From Chitinophagaceae bacterium (GTDB lineage: Bacteria; Bacteroidota; Bacteroidia; Chitinophagales; Chitinophagaceae): a stretch of 13,104 nucleotides of DNA. Made by a program: the position numbers and the translations under genes. The stretch covers positions 1-13,104 of the forward strand of contig CANHSD010000058.1 of NCBI GenBank assembly GCA_947463105.1. Reading direction: 5' to 3'. This document shows positions 1-6,390 of this stretch, piece by piece (the first letter of the stretch is position 1; every line of letters starts with the position of its first letter). Below the pieces are notes generated by a model. It had not been told where the DNA came from. It saw only the letters and a program-made list of their open reading frames with translations, and made no database searches.

Positions 1-429
1 AGAAATGCCATACATGGATTTTTCCCCAATATGATCATAGGATGGGCTGAGGGCCATTTGGTAAAGCGATGGGGTTCCATCAATGCCCCTCACGTATCCT
101 GTAGCAGACAATCCCAATCCTGACTTGTGCATATATGAAACAGATGGAAGGATTGCTGTAACACCTGCGTTAGACTGTTGAGAATTAAAGGCATTGTTCT
201 TTGTACTAAAGAGCCTGTTGCTGGCTGAGATGTTGATGGAAAAAAAACTTTGGTTACGCCCTGCTGAATCAAGCATGCTCCTCAATTCATTGATCAGGCT
301 ATCAGTTTTCATTGAAGACAATTCGGCCTTTAAAGCAATCGTGTCCAGACCCTGATCCTGTGCAACCAAGAAGTTGGACACCAACACAAACAAACAGGAC
401 AAAAACACTGGCTTTATAGCATGTTGCAT
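1..429 (-). CDS. Exported protein of unknown function, possibly outer-membrane (C-terminus beyond window)
   Basis: This reading frame is open from an ATG at 427-429 down to base 1, giving 143 codons with no stop, so the gene is cut by the left window edge. It begins MQHAIKPVFLSCLFVLVS, a short basic n-region plus a hydrophobic core, and ends in NFLVAQ, a typical Bacteroidota signal-peptide junction near residue 23, so export is likely. After that comes a short charged, helix-like stretch (about 24-55), then segments of alternating polar and hydrophobic residues rich in Ser, Asn, Tyr and Gly (FFSINISASNRLF, SYMHKSGLGLSATGYV). These look like beta strands of an outer-membrane protein. I do not recognise a named family, and the barrel suggestion is inference. 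The frame crosses an A8 run at 240-247, where a sequencing slip would shift it. The gene lies 81 bases downstream of the phosphoesterase on the same strand and probably has its own promoter. Confidence 0.7.
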   Translation of the reverse strand, partial: MQHAIKPVFLSCLFVLVSNFLVAQDQGLDTIALKAELSSMKTDSLINELRSMLDSAGRNQSFFSINISASNRLFSTKNNAFNSQQSNAGVTAILPSVSYMHKSGLGLSATGYVRGIDGTPSLYQMALSPSYDHIGEKSMYGIS

Positions 430-434
430 GTATA

Positions 435-456
435 CAAAATTAGAGAAACAAGATTA
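435..456 (-). promoter_or_regulatory. Candidate -7 boxes for the exported protein gene
   Basis: On the minus strand, two Bacteroidota-type -7 elements (consensus TAnnTTTG) precede the ATG at 429. TAATCTTG at 449-456 has one mismatch and would leave a leader of roughly 10-15 bases. TAATTTTG at 435-442 is a perfect match but ends only five bases before the ATG, which would make the transcript leaderless or nearly so. No convincing -33 TTTG is visible upstream of either; TTTA at 479-482 is the nearest resemblance for the first box. Confidence 0.35.
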
Positions 457-479
457 CCGTTTGAGCGTAAACGGAAAAT

Positions 480-502
480 AAAGGGAAATTTTAAAACCCT
501 TT
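480..502 (-). terminator. Possible weak terminator after the metallophosphoesterase gene
   Basis: AAAGGG at 480-485 pairs with CCCTTT at 497-502 around an 11-base A/T-rich centre. On the minus strand the hairpin lies just after the phosphoesterase stop codon (511-513) and is followed by ATTTTCC, a short T-rich run. The stem is short and the U-tract imperfect, so this is only a candidate. A second small inverted repeat, CCGTTT/AAACGG, sits at 457-474 between this hairpin and the next gene; its role is unknown. Confidence 0.3.
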
Positions 503-510
503 GTTAAATC

Positions 511-1755
511 TTATGCCAACTCTATCAGTGTTATTTCAGGCAGAATGCCAACCCTTCCTGGATAGCCCAGAAAGCCAAATCCACGGTTAACATAGAGTTT
601 CTGCTTGCTGTTCCGGTAAACACCTGCCCAGTGTTTGTACATGTATTGAACAGGGCTCCACCTGAATCCTGGAATTTCTACCCCAAATTGCATCCCATGG
701 GTATGCCCTGAAAACATGAGGTCGATGTCTTTGTAGTCTTTGCAAACCTGAGCTTCCCAATGACTGGGATCGTGACTCAACAGTATCTTGAAGGGATGAG
801 ATCCTGTACCGTCGTGTGCTTTCTTAAGGTCTCCATAACGGCTAAAATTACCCTTTGCGCCCCAATTCTCTATCCCGATCAGGGCAATGGCCTCACCATC
901 TTTTTCGATGGTAACATTCTCATTTAGCAACAACCGCCAACCCATTTCGCCATGAATTTCCTTGAGGCGATTGAGATTGGCTTCTTTAGCATCTTTGCTG
1001 GGCCATTTGACATAATCCCCATAATCATGGTTTCCCAAAATACTAAATACACCCATGGGCGCTTTTATAGTTGAGAAAATATCAATGAATCCATCCATTT
1101 CAGTGGCCACATTGTTAACAAGATCTCCGGTAAAGAAAACCAGGTCCGGTTCTTGCTCCATTAATTTTCGGACACCTTTTTCAACTGCGCCCTTATCCTC
1201 AAGACTTCCAGAATGGATGTCAGATATTTGTATGATTTTCAATCCTTTAAATGCAGAGGGAAGGTTCTCGAATTTTAACTTGACCTTTTCAACCCTGTAC
1301 TTGTATTTGTTTCCAAATCCATAAAGCAGCGTTCCGAAAAGTCCACCACCAACCCCAATACCAAGCCAGGACAGAAATACAGACCTGCTGATACCCTCTG
1401 CATGTGAAGCTGACCCATTGATCGCAGAAATGGCCTTGCCCCCTCCCCACTGAAAAATCCTGCGGAGATCATCCAGCAGGAAAAACAAGGTGGCTACTAT
1501 TTTAGCGATAAAGAAACCAATGACAATGGGAAATACAAAACTCCTCACCATTTGGGGAAGTTTTTCGAATCCAACAAAGGAGATGGTGATGAAAAGCAAC
1601 ATGGCCACAGCAGTAAATGACCAGTAAAACAAATGGATGGCAAGCCTGGTTTTGGGAGACAAAGATGAGGTTACAACACGGAGTGACTGAAAAACATAGA
1701 AGTCCACAGCCAGCATGATGAGGATAAAAACCCAGGAGCCCAATAGTCTTTTCAT
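511..1755 (-). CDS. Membrane-anchored calcineurin-like metallophosphoesterase
   Basis: This 414-residue protein belongs to the calcineurin-like metallophosphoesterase superfamily, of the YkuE/YaeI-like membrane-linked type. Four hydrophobic segments fill the N-terminal third (about 7-25, 38-62, 72-95 and 126-148), so it sits in the inner membrane. The catalytic domain follows with all the dinuclear-metal motifs: DIH at 179-181, GDLVNN at 210-215, GNHD at 241-244, SHDP at 327-330 and GHTH at 350-353. Some relatives cleave the lipid A precursor UDP-2,3-diacylglucosamine or other phosphoesters, but the substrate cannot be read from the sequence. The start ATG lies three bases after the stop of the upstream flavoprotein gene (TAG GCA ATG), so the two are almost certainly co-transcribed and probably translationally coupled. 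The family assignment is secure; the specific reaction is not. Confidence 0.9.
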   Translation of the reverse strand: MKRLLGSWVFILIMLAVDFYVFQSLRVVTSSLSPKTRLAIHLFYWSFTAVAMLLFITISFVGFEKLPQMVRSFVFPIVIGFFIAKIVATLFFLLDDLRRIFQWGGGKAISAINGSASHAEGISRSVFLSWLGIGVGGGLFGTLLYGFGNKYKYRVEKVKLKFENLPSAFKGLKIIQISDIHSGSLEDKGAVEKGVRKLMEQEPDLVFFTGDLVNNVATEMDGFIDIFSTIKAPMGVFSILGNHDYGDYVKWPSKDAKEANLNRLKEIHGEMGWRLLLNENVTIEKDGEAIALIGIENWGAKGNFSRYGDLKKAHDGTGSHPFKILLSHDPSHWEAQVCKDYKDIDLMFSGHTHGMQFGVEIPGFRWSPVQYMYKHWAGVYRNSKQKLYVNRGFGFLGYPGRVGILPEITLIELA

Positions 1756-1758
1756 TGC

Positions 1759-2271
1759 CTAAAAATAAATGAATTCCGCAGCTTGTTGTTCAATGCTTTT
1801 GATGGTTGCGGATTCAATGATATTTCCCTCAGCATCCATCAATTTGTCTACCGTTGAAATAGGCAGCTTGTTGGCAAGCACGTTCACCTTAAGGTAATTC
1901 AAAACACCGGTAACATGCTCCAATCCCCTGATATTTCCCCCTTTTCCTGTGGCAACACCAACCAACAATGCTTTTTTCCCAGGCCAACAGCTCTTGATAT
2001 CGGTAATATCAATCATGCTCTTGAAAATACCAGGATAGCTCCCATTGTATTCAGGCAAAATAAAAATAAACTTGGTTACAGGTTTCAGGTGTTCCTGCTG
2101 AAAAGAAATAAAGGATGCAGAGCTGGGATCCAGGCTGAAATTTTCAAGTGTAACCAATTCAGCATCAATATCTTTAGACAGAAAAACGCTCTTGTAGAAA
2201 CTTCCAACCTTGCGCGAGTTGCTTCCAACCCTGTTTGTACCGACAATTATCCTGTAAATATCATCCTTCAT
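1759..2271 (-). CDS. NAD(P)H-dependent FMN reductase family flavoprotein
   Basis: This 170-residue protein matches the NADPH-dependent FMN reductase (flavodoxin-fold, COG0431-like) family in length and motifs. GTNRVGSNSRKV (11-22) is the phosphate-binding loop for FMN, PEYNGSYPG (73-81) is the characteristic isoalloxazine-contacting motif, and WPGKKALLVGVATGKGGN (96-113) is the later conserved strand-loop. Such enzymes reduce free or bound flavin, quinones or azo compounds with NAD(P)H in the cytoplasm; the physiological acceptor here is unknown. It is the first gene of a two-gene minus-strand unit with the metallophosphoesterase three bases downstream. It is divergent from parA across 95 bases that contain a perfect 8-bp inverted repeat ending nine bases upstream of this start codon. 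No clear TAnnTTTG promoter was found on its strand. Confidence 0.87.
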   Translation of the reverse strand: MKDDIYRIIVGTNRVGSNSRKVGSFYKSVFLSKDIDAELVTLENFSLDPSSASFISFQQEHLKPVTKFIFILPEYNGSYPGIFKSMIDITDIKSCWPGKKALLVGVATGKGGNIRGLEHVTGVLNYLKVNVLANKLPISTVDKLMDAEGNIIESATIKSIEQQAAEFIYF

Positions 2272-2279
2272 AGAAGACT

Positions 2280-2302
2280 AACATTATTTTATGCATAATG
2301 TT
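2280..2302. repeat. Perfect 8-7-8 inverted repeat between flavoprotein gene and parA
   Basis: AACATTAT at 2280-2287 is the exact reverse complement of ATAATGTT at 2295-2302, with a seven-base spacer. The size (23 bases, with arm centres 15 bases apart) fits an operator for a dimeric regulator. It also covers the expected -33 region of the candidate parA promoter and ends nine bases before the FMN reductase ATG. It could instead be a small hairpin in the FMN reductase leader. The symmetry is seen directly; the function is inferred. Confidence 0.5.
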
Positions 2303-2324
2303 CCCTAAAATGGTGCCGAAATTG

Positions 2325-2332
2325 TAAATTTG
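2325..2332 (+). promoter_or_regulatory. Candidate -7 promoter box for the parA operon
   Basis: TAAATTTG is a perfect match to the Bacteroidota -7 consensus TAnnTTTG. It lies 34 bases upstream of the parA ATG, which would give a leader of about 28-30 bases. The expected -33 position (start near 2301) reads TTCC, only a partial match to TTTG, and overlaps the right arm of the inverted repeat at 2280-2302. A weak -33 under an operator-like repeat would suit a regulated promoter. Confidence 0.5.
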
Positions 2333-2366
2333 TCATCCTGTCATTCTCAATAAATCTTTTTCATTC

Positions 2367-3182
2367 ATGGCCCGGATCATTGGCGTAGCAAATCAAAAAG
2401 GCGGTGTTGGCAAAACTACCACGGCAATCAATCTGGCAGCAAGCTTAGCTGTACTAGAGTACAAAACATTGTTGGTGGATGCAGATCCGCAGGCCAACAG
2501 TACTTCGGGCGTTGGCTTCGACTTGCAAAACATCCAGCAAAGCATATATGATTGCATGGTTGGAGATGCCAAAGCCATCGATTCTATTCTCAAAACCGAG
2601 ATACCCAACCTTGATCTTATTCCTTCGCATATTGACCTTGTTGGCGCAGAGCTCGAGATGATCAATTATCCCAACAGGGAAAATGTGATCAAGCAATTGC
2701 TGGATGAAATACGCGATAATTATGATTTTATCGTGATTGACTGCTCCCCTTCTCTTGGACTGATAACTGTCAATGCCCTCGTAGCATCAGACTCCGTTGC
2801 TATACCTGTGCAGGCAGAGTTTTTTGCGCTAGAAGGCCTGGGGAAATTGCTCAATACCATCAAAATTGTTCAAAGCAGGCTCAATACATCACTGGCCATT
2901 GAAGGTATACTCATGACGATGTACGACGTAAGGCTCAGGTTGTGCAACCAAATCGTCAATGAAGTGAGAAGACATTTTGAAGACATGGTCTTTGATACTA
3001 TCATCCACCGAAACTCCAGGTTGAGCGAAGCACCGAGCGTTGGCAAACCCGCCATCCTTTATGATGCGGAAAGCAAGGGTGCCATCAATTACCTTGACCT
3101 GGCAAAAGAGATCCTGCAAAAAAACAACATGACAAAAATCAAGGAAGCCGAAAGAACCATAAATCCAGACAATGAGCAATAA
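2367..3182 (+). CDS. parA: Chromosome-partitioning ATPase ParA (Soj)
   Basis: This 271-residue ParA/Soj-type P-loop ATPase acts with ParB to segregate the chromosome origin; its ATP-bound dimer binds DNA nonspecifically on the nucleoid. The deviant Walker A motif KGGVGKTTT covers residues 11-19, with the signature lysine K11. The switch region DADPQ is at 38-42, and Walker B is FIVIDCSPS at about 121-129. The protein starts directly at the ATPase fold and lacks the N-terminal helix-turn-helix of plasmid ParA type Ia, so it is a chromosomal-type Soj rather than a self-regulating plasmid ParA. Its last 11 bases overlap parB (ATG at 3172), which implies translational coupling. It is the first gene of the six-gene plus-strand run, with a candidate promoter box at 2325-2332. 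Confidence 0.96.
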   Translation: MARIIGVANQKGGVGKTTTAINLAASLAVLEYKTLLVDADPQANSTSGVGFDLQNIQQSIYDCMVGDAKAIDSILKTEIPNLDLIPSHIDLVGAELEMINYPNRENVIKQLLDEIRDNYDFIVIDCSPSLGLITVNALVASDSVAIPVQAEFFALEGLGKLLNTIKIVQSRLNTSLAIEGILMTMYDVRLRLCNQIVNEVRRHFEDMVFDTIIHRNSRLSEAPSVGKPAILYDAESKGAINYLDLAKEILQKNNMTKIKEAERTINPDNEQ

Positions 3183-4089
3183 TCCCAGCAACAAGAAAGA
3201 TGCATTGAACAGGGGGATCAGGTCCCTGCTGGGCAGCATTGACTCAGAGATGAAAAATCCTGCCGGTACACTAAAAACAGAAGTTATCGAACAGGCAACT
3301 GCTGTTTCAAGGATACCACTGGAAGACATCAGCCCCAATGCCAAACAACCCCGTCAGGACTTCGATGCCAAGGCGCTTGAAGAACTGGCCCAATCCATTC
3401 GCCTGCACGACATCATTCAACCCCTTACGGTAACAAAGTTGCCCTCAGGGAAATACAAACTGATCGCCGGTGAAAGAAGGTGGAGGGCAGCAAAGCTCGC
3501 GGGCATCAAAGATGTTCCTGTTTACCTGCGTGTGGTTGACGACAAGCAAATCCTGGAGCTCGGTTTGCTGGAAAACCTTCAAAGAGAAAACCTCAATGCC
3601 ATAGAAATTGGCCTCAGCTACCAACGCCTGATTGATGAGTGCTCAATGACCCAGGAGGAAGTTGCCACTAGAATGGGAATGGACAGAAGTACTGTTTCCA
3701 ATTATATCAGGATGCTGAAACTCCCTCCAGACATTGTGGTGGCTGTTAGGAATGGCTCTTTGTCTATGGGCCATGCCAGGGCATTGATCAATGCTGGCGA
3801 GGTAGACAAACAGCTCTATGTCTACAATACCATTCTTTCAAAGAAACTCTCTGTAAGGCAAACAGAAGACCTGGTTAAGCAATTGTACAAGCCTTCCAAG
3901 GGTAAAATAGACACAAAACAAAAGCCACAGGGACAGTTCAACAAGATCCAGGATCAGCTCACCTCTTTTTTTGGGACCAAAGTCAAACTGGAACACCAAA
4001 AAACCGGAAGGGGCAAGATCAGCCTGGAATATTATTCACTGGAAGAACTGAATGGCCTGCTCGAAAAAATGAATGTCAACATCCATTGA
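3172..4089 (+). CDS. parB: Chromosome-partitioning protein ParB (Spo0J), CTPase clamp
   Basis: This 305-residue ParB loads at parS sites near the origin, binds CTP, slides as a clamp and stimulates ParA. The N-terminal NRGIRSLLGS (13-22) resembles the short ParA-activating peptide. The ParB/Srx domain follows, with the parS-proximal IPLEDISPNAKQPR (48-61), the CTP-binding box GERRWRA (100-106) and the ENLQREN box (124-130). A helix-turn-helix (about 161-185, QEEVATRMGMDRSTVSNYI) reads parS, and the C-terminal 60 residues form the dimerisation region after a basic linker (about 240-256). Its start overlaps parA by 11 bases and its stop overlaps the next ATG in TGATG. No parS-like palindrome (canonical TGTTTCACGTGAAACA) was found by eye in this window, so the loading site is presumably elsewhere. 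Confidence 0.96.
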   Translation: MSNNPSNKKDALNRGIRSLLGSIDSEMKNPAGTLKTEVIEQATAVSRIPLEDISPNAKQPRQDFDAKALEELAQSIRLHDIIQPLTVTKLPSGKYKLIAGERRWRAAKLAGIKDVPVYLRVVDDKQILELGLLENLQRENLNAIEIGLSYQRLIDECSMTQEEVATRMGMDRSTVSNYIRMLKLPPDIVVAVRNGSLSMGHARALINAGEVDKQLYVYNTILSKKLSVRQTEDLVKQLYKPSKGKIDTKQKPQGQFNKIQDQLTSFFGTKVKLEHQKTGRGKISLEYYSLEELNGLLEKMNVNIH

Positions 4090-4742
4090 TGTGCGCAAAG
4101 ACACTACGACAATGCGTTTTTTTCTTTCTGCTGGTTACCAGTACAAACAGTCTTTTTGCCCAAAAAGAATTGACGCCTTCAGGTAAAAAAACGCAAACAA
4201 CATTAACCAAGGACTCCTCCCAAAAATCCTCCATCAAGGATACAACCCGCAAGGCAAGGTCCATCGCCGGTAAAGCCTCATTGCGGTCAGCCATGTTGCC
4301 CGGCCTTGGGCAGGTATACAACAAGAAATACTGGAAAGTTCCTATCGTATACGGTATCCTGGCCATACCCGTCAGCACCTTCAGCTACAACAGCACCTGG
4401 TATAAAAAAACAAGGTTCGCCTATTCCGCAAGGTCTGATGCAGATACCACAAACGATAAGCTCATTGCGCCTGAGTTGCAGCCTCTGGCCACAGCGTCGC
4501 TGAAGCTCTACAGAAATGAATTCAGGAAAGGAATGGATTTTTCTATCCTTGGCCTTCTCGTGTTGTGGGGACTCAATGTAGCAGATGCAGCAGTAGACGG
4601 GCACCTGAAAACATTTGACATTTCTGATGATTTGAGCATGAGATTGAAGCCGAATCTTTCAACAGGCAGAAATGGTCAGATGGGATTTACCGCCTCATTT
4701 CATTTGGGTAAAGCCAAACCGGTAAAATCCATCTCGTTTTAG
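4089..4742 (+). CDS. DUF5683 domain membrane protein, parB-coupled
   Basis: This 217-residue protein carries the DUF5683 domain found in Bacteroidota, of unknown function. A signal peptide is predicted (hydrophobic 10-23, FAQ at 23-25), followed by a Ser/Thr/Lys-rich linker. The domain opens with LRSAMLPGLGQVYNKKYWK (65-83), the hallmark motif. A hydrophobic segment follows (about 84-103), then a second one (about 147-165), and the C-terminus (FTASFHLG) looks strand-like. The chosen ATG shares its A with the parB stop codon (TGATG), a classic coupling arrangement; a TTG one codon earlier (4086) is in frame but less likely. From general knowledge, parA-parB-DUF5683-dapB is a recurrent order in Bacteroidota, so a role at the envelope linked to segregation or growth is possible but unproven. 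Confidence 0.85.
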   Translation: MCAKTLRQCVFFFLLVTSTNSLFAQKELTPSGKKTQTTLTKDSSQKSSIKDTTRKARSIAGKASLRSAMLPGLGQVYNKKYWKVPIVYGILAIPVSTFSYNSTWYKKTRFAYSARSDADTTNDKLIAPELQPLATASLKLYRNEFRKGMDFSILGLLVLWGLNVADAAVDGHLKTFDISDDLSMRLKPNLSTGRNGQMGFTASFHLGKAKPVKSISF

Positions 4743-4776
4743 CGGTAAAAAATTTAACTTCATAAAAATCGCAGGT

Positions 4777-5499
4777 ATGAACATTGCATTGGTGGGATAT
4801 GGGAAAATGGGAAAAATCATTGAAGAGGTAGCCCTTTCAAGGGGTCATCAGGTTGGCATAAAAATAGACATCAACAACCTCGATGAGTTCAATGCAGAGA
4901 ATTTTGCATCTGTTGATTCTGCCATTGAATTCACCGGCCCACATACTGCACTGCAGAATGTATTGAAATGCCTCGACTTGAAAACACCAGTTGTTTGTGG
5001 ATCAACGGGATGGCTTGAACAGCTTTCAGCAGTGGAGGAAAAATGTACCCAAACCAATGGCAGTTTTCTTTATGCCAGCAATTTCAGTGTTGGGGTAAAC
5101 ATTTTCTTTGAAGTCAACAAAAAGCTCGCACAACTCATGGAGGGTCAGCGCCAATACGACGTGAGCATTAAGGAGATTCACCATACACAAAAAAAAGACG
5201 CCCCCAGTGGAACAGCCATCACCCTGGCCGAGCAGGTATTGGCCTTCAACAGTTCAAAAACCCAATGGGTCAATGAAAGCCCTGCTTCGGCGAGTGAACT
5301 TTTTATCAAAAGTGAGCGGATTGACCCCTATCCTGGATGGCATGAAGTGAAATACAGTTCAGGTATTGATGAGATCCAGATCATCCACAATGCACACAGC
5401 AGGAATGGATTTGCCCTGGGTGCGGTTTTGGCAGCAGAATTCATCCATGGGAAAAAAGGAATTTTCACCATGAAAGATGTCTTGGGATTTGGAAACTAA
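4777..5499 (+). CDS. dapB: 4-hydroxy-tetrahydrodipicolinate reductase
   Basis: DapB reduces 4-hydroxy-tetrahydrodipicolinate to tetrahydrodipicolinate with NAD(P)H in the cytoplasm, a step toward meso-diaminopimelate for peptidoglycan and toward lysine. The 240-residue protein shows the nucleotide-binding GYGKMG (7-12), EFTGP (51-55) and VCGSTGW (73-79). The catalytic stretch EIHHTQKKDAPSGTA (133-147) places H135, H136 and K139 at the positions of E. coli H159, H160 and K163. It is shorter than E. coli DapB (273 residues), mainly between the Rossmann loop and EFTGP, as usual for the compact Bacteroidota form. It lies 34 bases after the DUF5683 gene, with an AGG just before the ATG, and five bases before the Rrf2 gene, so it is probably transcribed with the par operon. 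Confidence 0.95.
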   Translation: MNIALVGYGKMGKIIEEVALSRGHQVGIKIDINNLDEFNAENFASVDSAIEFTGPHTALQNVLKCLDLKTPVVCGSTGWLEQLSAVEEKCTQTNGSFLYASNFSVGVNIFFEVNKKLAQLMEGQRQYDVSIKEIHHTQKKDAPSGTAITLAEQVLAFNSSKTQWVNESPASASELFIKSERIDPYPGWHEVKYSSGIDEIQIIHNAHSRNGFALGAVLAAEFIHGKKGIFTMKDVLGFGN

Positions 5500-5504
5500 G
5501 CATT

Positions 5505-5915
5505 ATGCTCAATAAAAAAACACAATATGCATTTCAAGCGCTCATGTACCTTGCCGAGCACAAGGATGATGGGCCTGTGCTGATTGCTGAAATTGCCAAA
5601 AAGAAAAAGATACCCCTGAAATTTTTGGAAAATATCTTACTGGAACTAAGAAAATCAGGCATCCTGGAAAGTAAAAAAGGCAAAGGCGGCGGCTATTTTC
5701 TCAACACCGCACCTGATAAAATTCCCTTGGCAGACATCATCAGAAAAATTGATGGGCCCATTGCCATGTTGCCCTGCGCAAGCCTTTATTTTTATGAGCG
5801 TTGCAAGAACTGTGATGAAAAAAACTGTGGTCTGCACGACACAATGGTATTGGTGCGTGACGCAACATTGAAAATACTGGAGAGCAAGACTGTAGCGGAT
5901 TTGATTCAAAAATAA
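5505..5915 (+). CDS. Rrf2-family transcriptional regulator with cysteine cluster
   Basis: This 136-residue Rrf2-family protein is a DNA-binding regulator related to IscR, NsrR and CymR. The N-terminal winged helix-turn-helix spans about 1-66: an opening helix NKKTQYAFQALMYLA, a recognition helix around IPLKFLENILLELRKSG (36-52), and a wing KGKGGGYFL (58-66). The sensor region carries four cysteines, C91, C100, C103 and C108, plus H111. The C108-x2-H111 pair mirrors the Cys-x2-His spacing of the IscR [2Fe-2S] site (C104/H107), while the other cysteines are spaced differently, so a metal or Fe-S cofactor is likely but its type is not certain. It lies five bases after dapB and four before the methionine sulfoxide reductase gene. 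Target genes are unknown; autoregulation or control of its neighbour is plausible inference. Confidence 0.9.
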   Translation: MLNKKTQYAFQALMYLAEHKDDGPVLIAEIAKKKKIPLKFLENILLELRKSGILESKKGKGGGYFLNTAPDKIPLADIIRKIDGPIAMLPCASLYFYERCKNCDEKNCGLHDTMVLVRDATLKILESKTVADLIQK

Positions 5916-5919
5916 ACCA

Positions 5920-6390
5920 ATGGCAGAAGACCTTCACATCGGCAGTGGCAGCAAGGAGGAGCAATACCTTTCATTGCTTCCCCAAATCAAGGGCCTGATC
6001 AGCGGCGAACCAGACCTGGTAGCCAATCTTGCCAATATCGCAGCCGCACTAAAAGAACAATTTCATTTTTTTTGGGTAGGCTTCTACCTTGTCAAAGACG
6101 ATGAACTGGTGCTTGGCCCCTTTCAAGGACCCGTTGCATGTACCAGGATAAGAAAAGGAAAGGGCGTTTGTGGAACATCATGGAGCCAGGCCAATACAGT
6201 CATTGTTCCTGATGTAGAAAAATTTCCCGGACATATCGCTTGTAGCAGCATCTCCAAAAGTGAAATCGTGGTGCCCCTTTTCAAAAACAATGAAGTTTGG
6301 GGTGTTCTTGATGTGGACAGCGACCAGTACAACTCCTTTGACGAAACAGATGTACAATTTCTGCAGGAAGTCGTGGCACTTATCCCCTAG
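5920..6390 (+). CDS. msrC: Free methionine-(R)-sulfoxide reductase (GAF-domain fRMsr)
   Basis: This 156-residue single GAF-domain enzyme reduces free L-methionine-(R)-sulfoxide to methionine in the cytoplasm with thioredoxin as electron donor. The family motif FWVGFYLV is at 51-58. The three redox cysteines C74, C84 and C108 have spacings of 10 and 24, exactly those of E. coli fRMsr (C84, C94, C118). The substrate-pocket region DVDSDQYNSFDETD (131-144) is also intact. All catalytic cysteines are present, so it should be active rather than a signalling GAF domain. The gene starts four bases after the Rrf2 stop and ends in TAG, which overlaps the stop codon of the convergent tdh gene by four bases (6387-6390). 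No terminator hairpin separates the two, so read-through would produce RNA antisense to tdh. Confidence 0.93.
   Translation: MAEDLHIGSGSKEEQYLSLLPQIKGLISGEPDLVANLANIAAALKEQFHFFWVGFYLVKDDELVLGPFQGPVACTRIRKGKGVCGTSWSQANTVIVPDVEKFPGHIACSSISKSEIVVPLFKNNEVWGVLDVDSDQYNSFDETDVQFLQEVVALIP

Noticed and set aside
90..272. A 60-codon minus-strand reading frame with a TTG start
   Set aside because: It is a shifted frame inside the longer open frame 1-429, which has an ATG, a signal peptide and no stop to the window edge; the short frame has no ribosome-binding site or family resemblance.
2272..2366. A parS centromere site near parA
   Set aside because: The inverted repeat at 2280-2302 does not resemble the conserved TGTTTCACGTGAAACA sequence, and I saw no such palindrome elsewhere in the window.
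2889..3344. A 151-codon minus-strand open frame across the parA/parB junction
   Set aside because: It is antisense to two well-conserved genes, with no family resemblance and no initiation signal.
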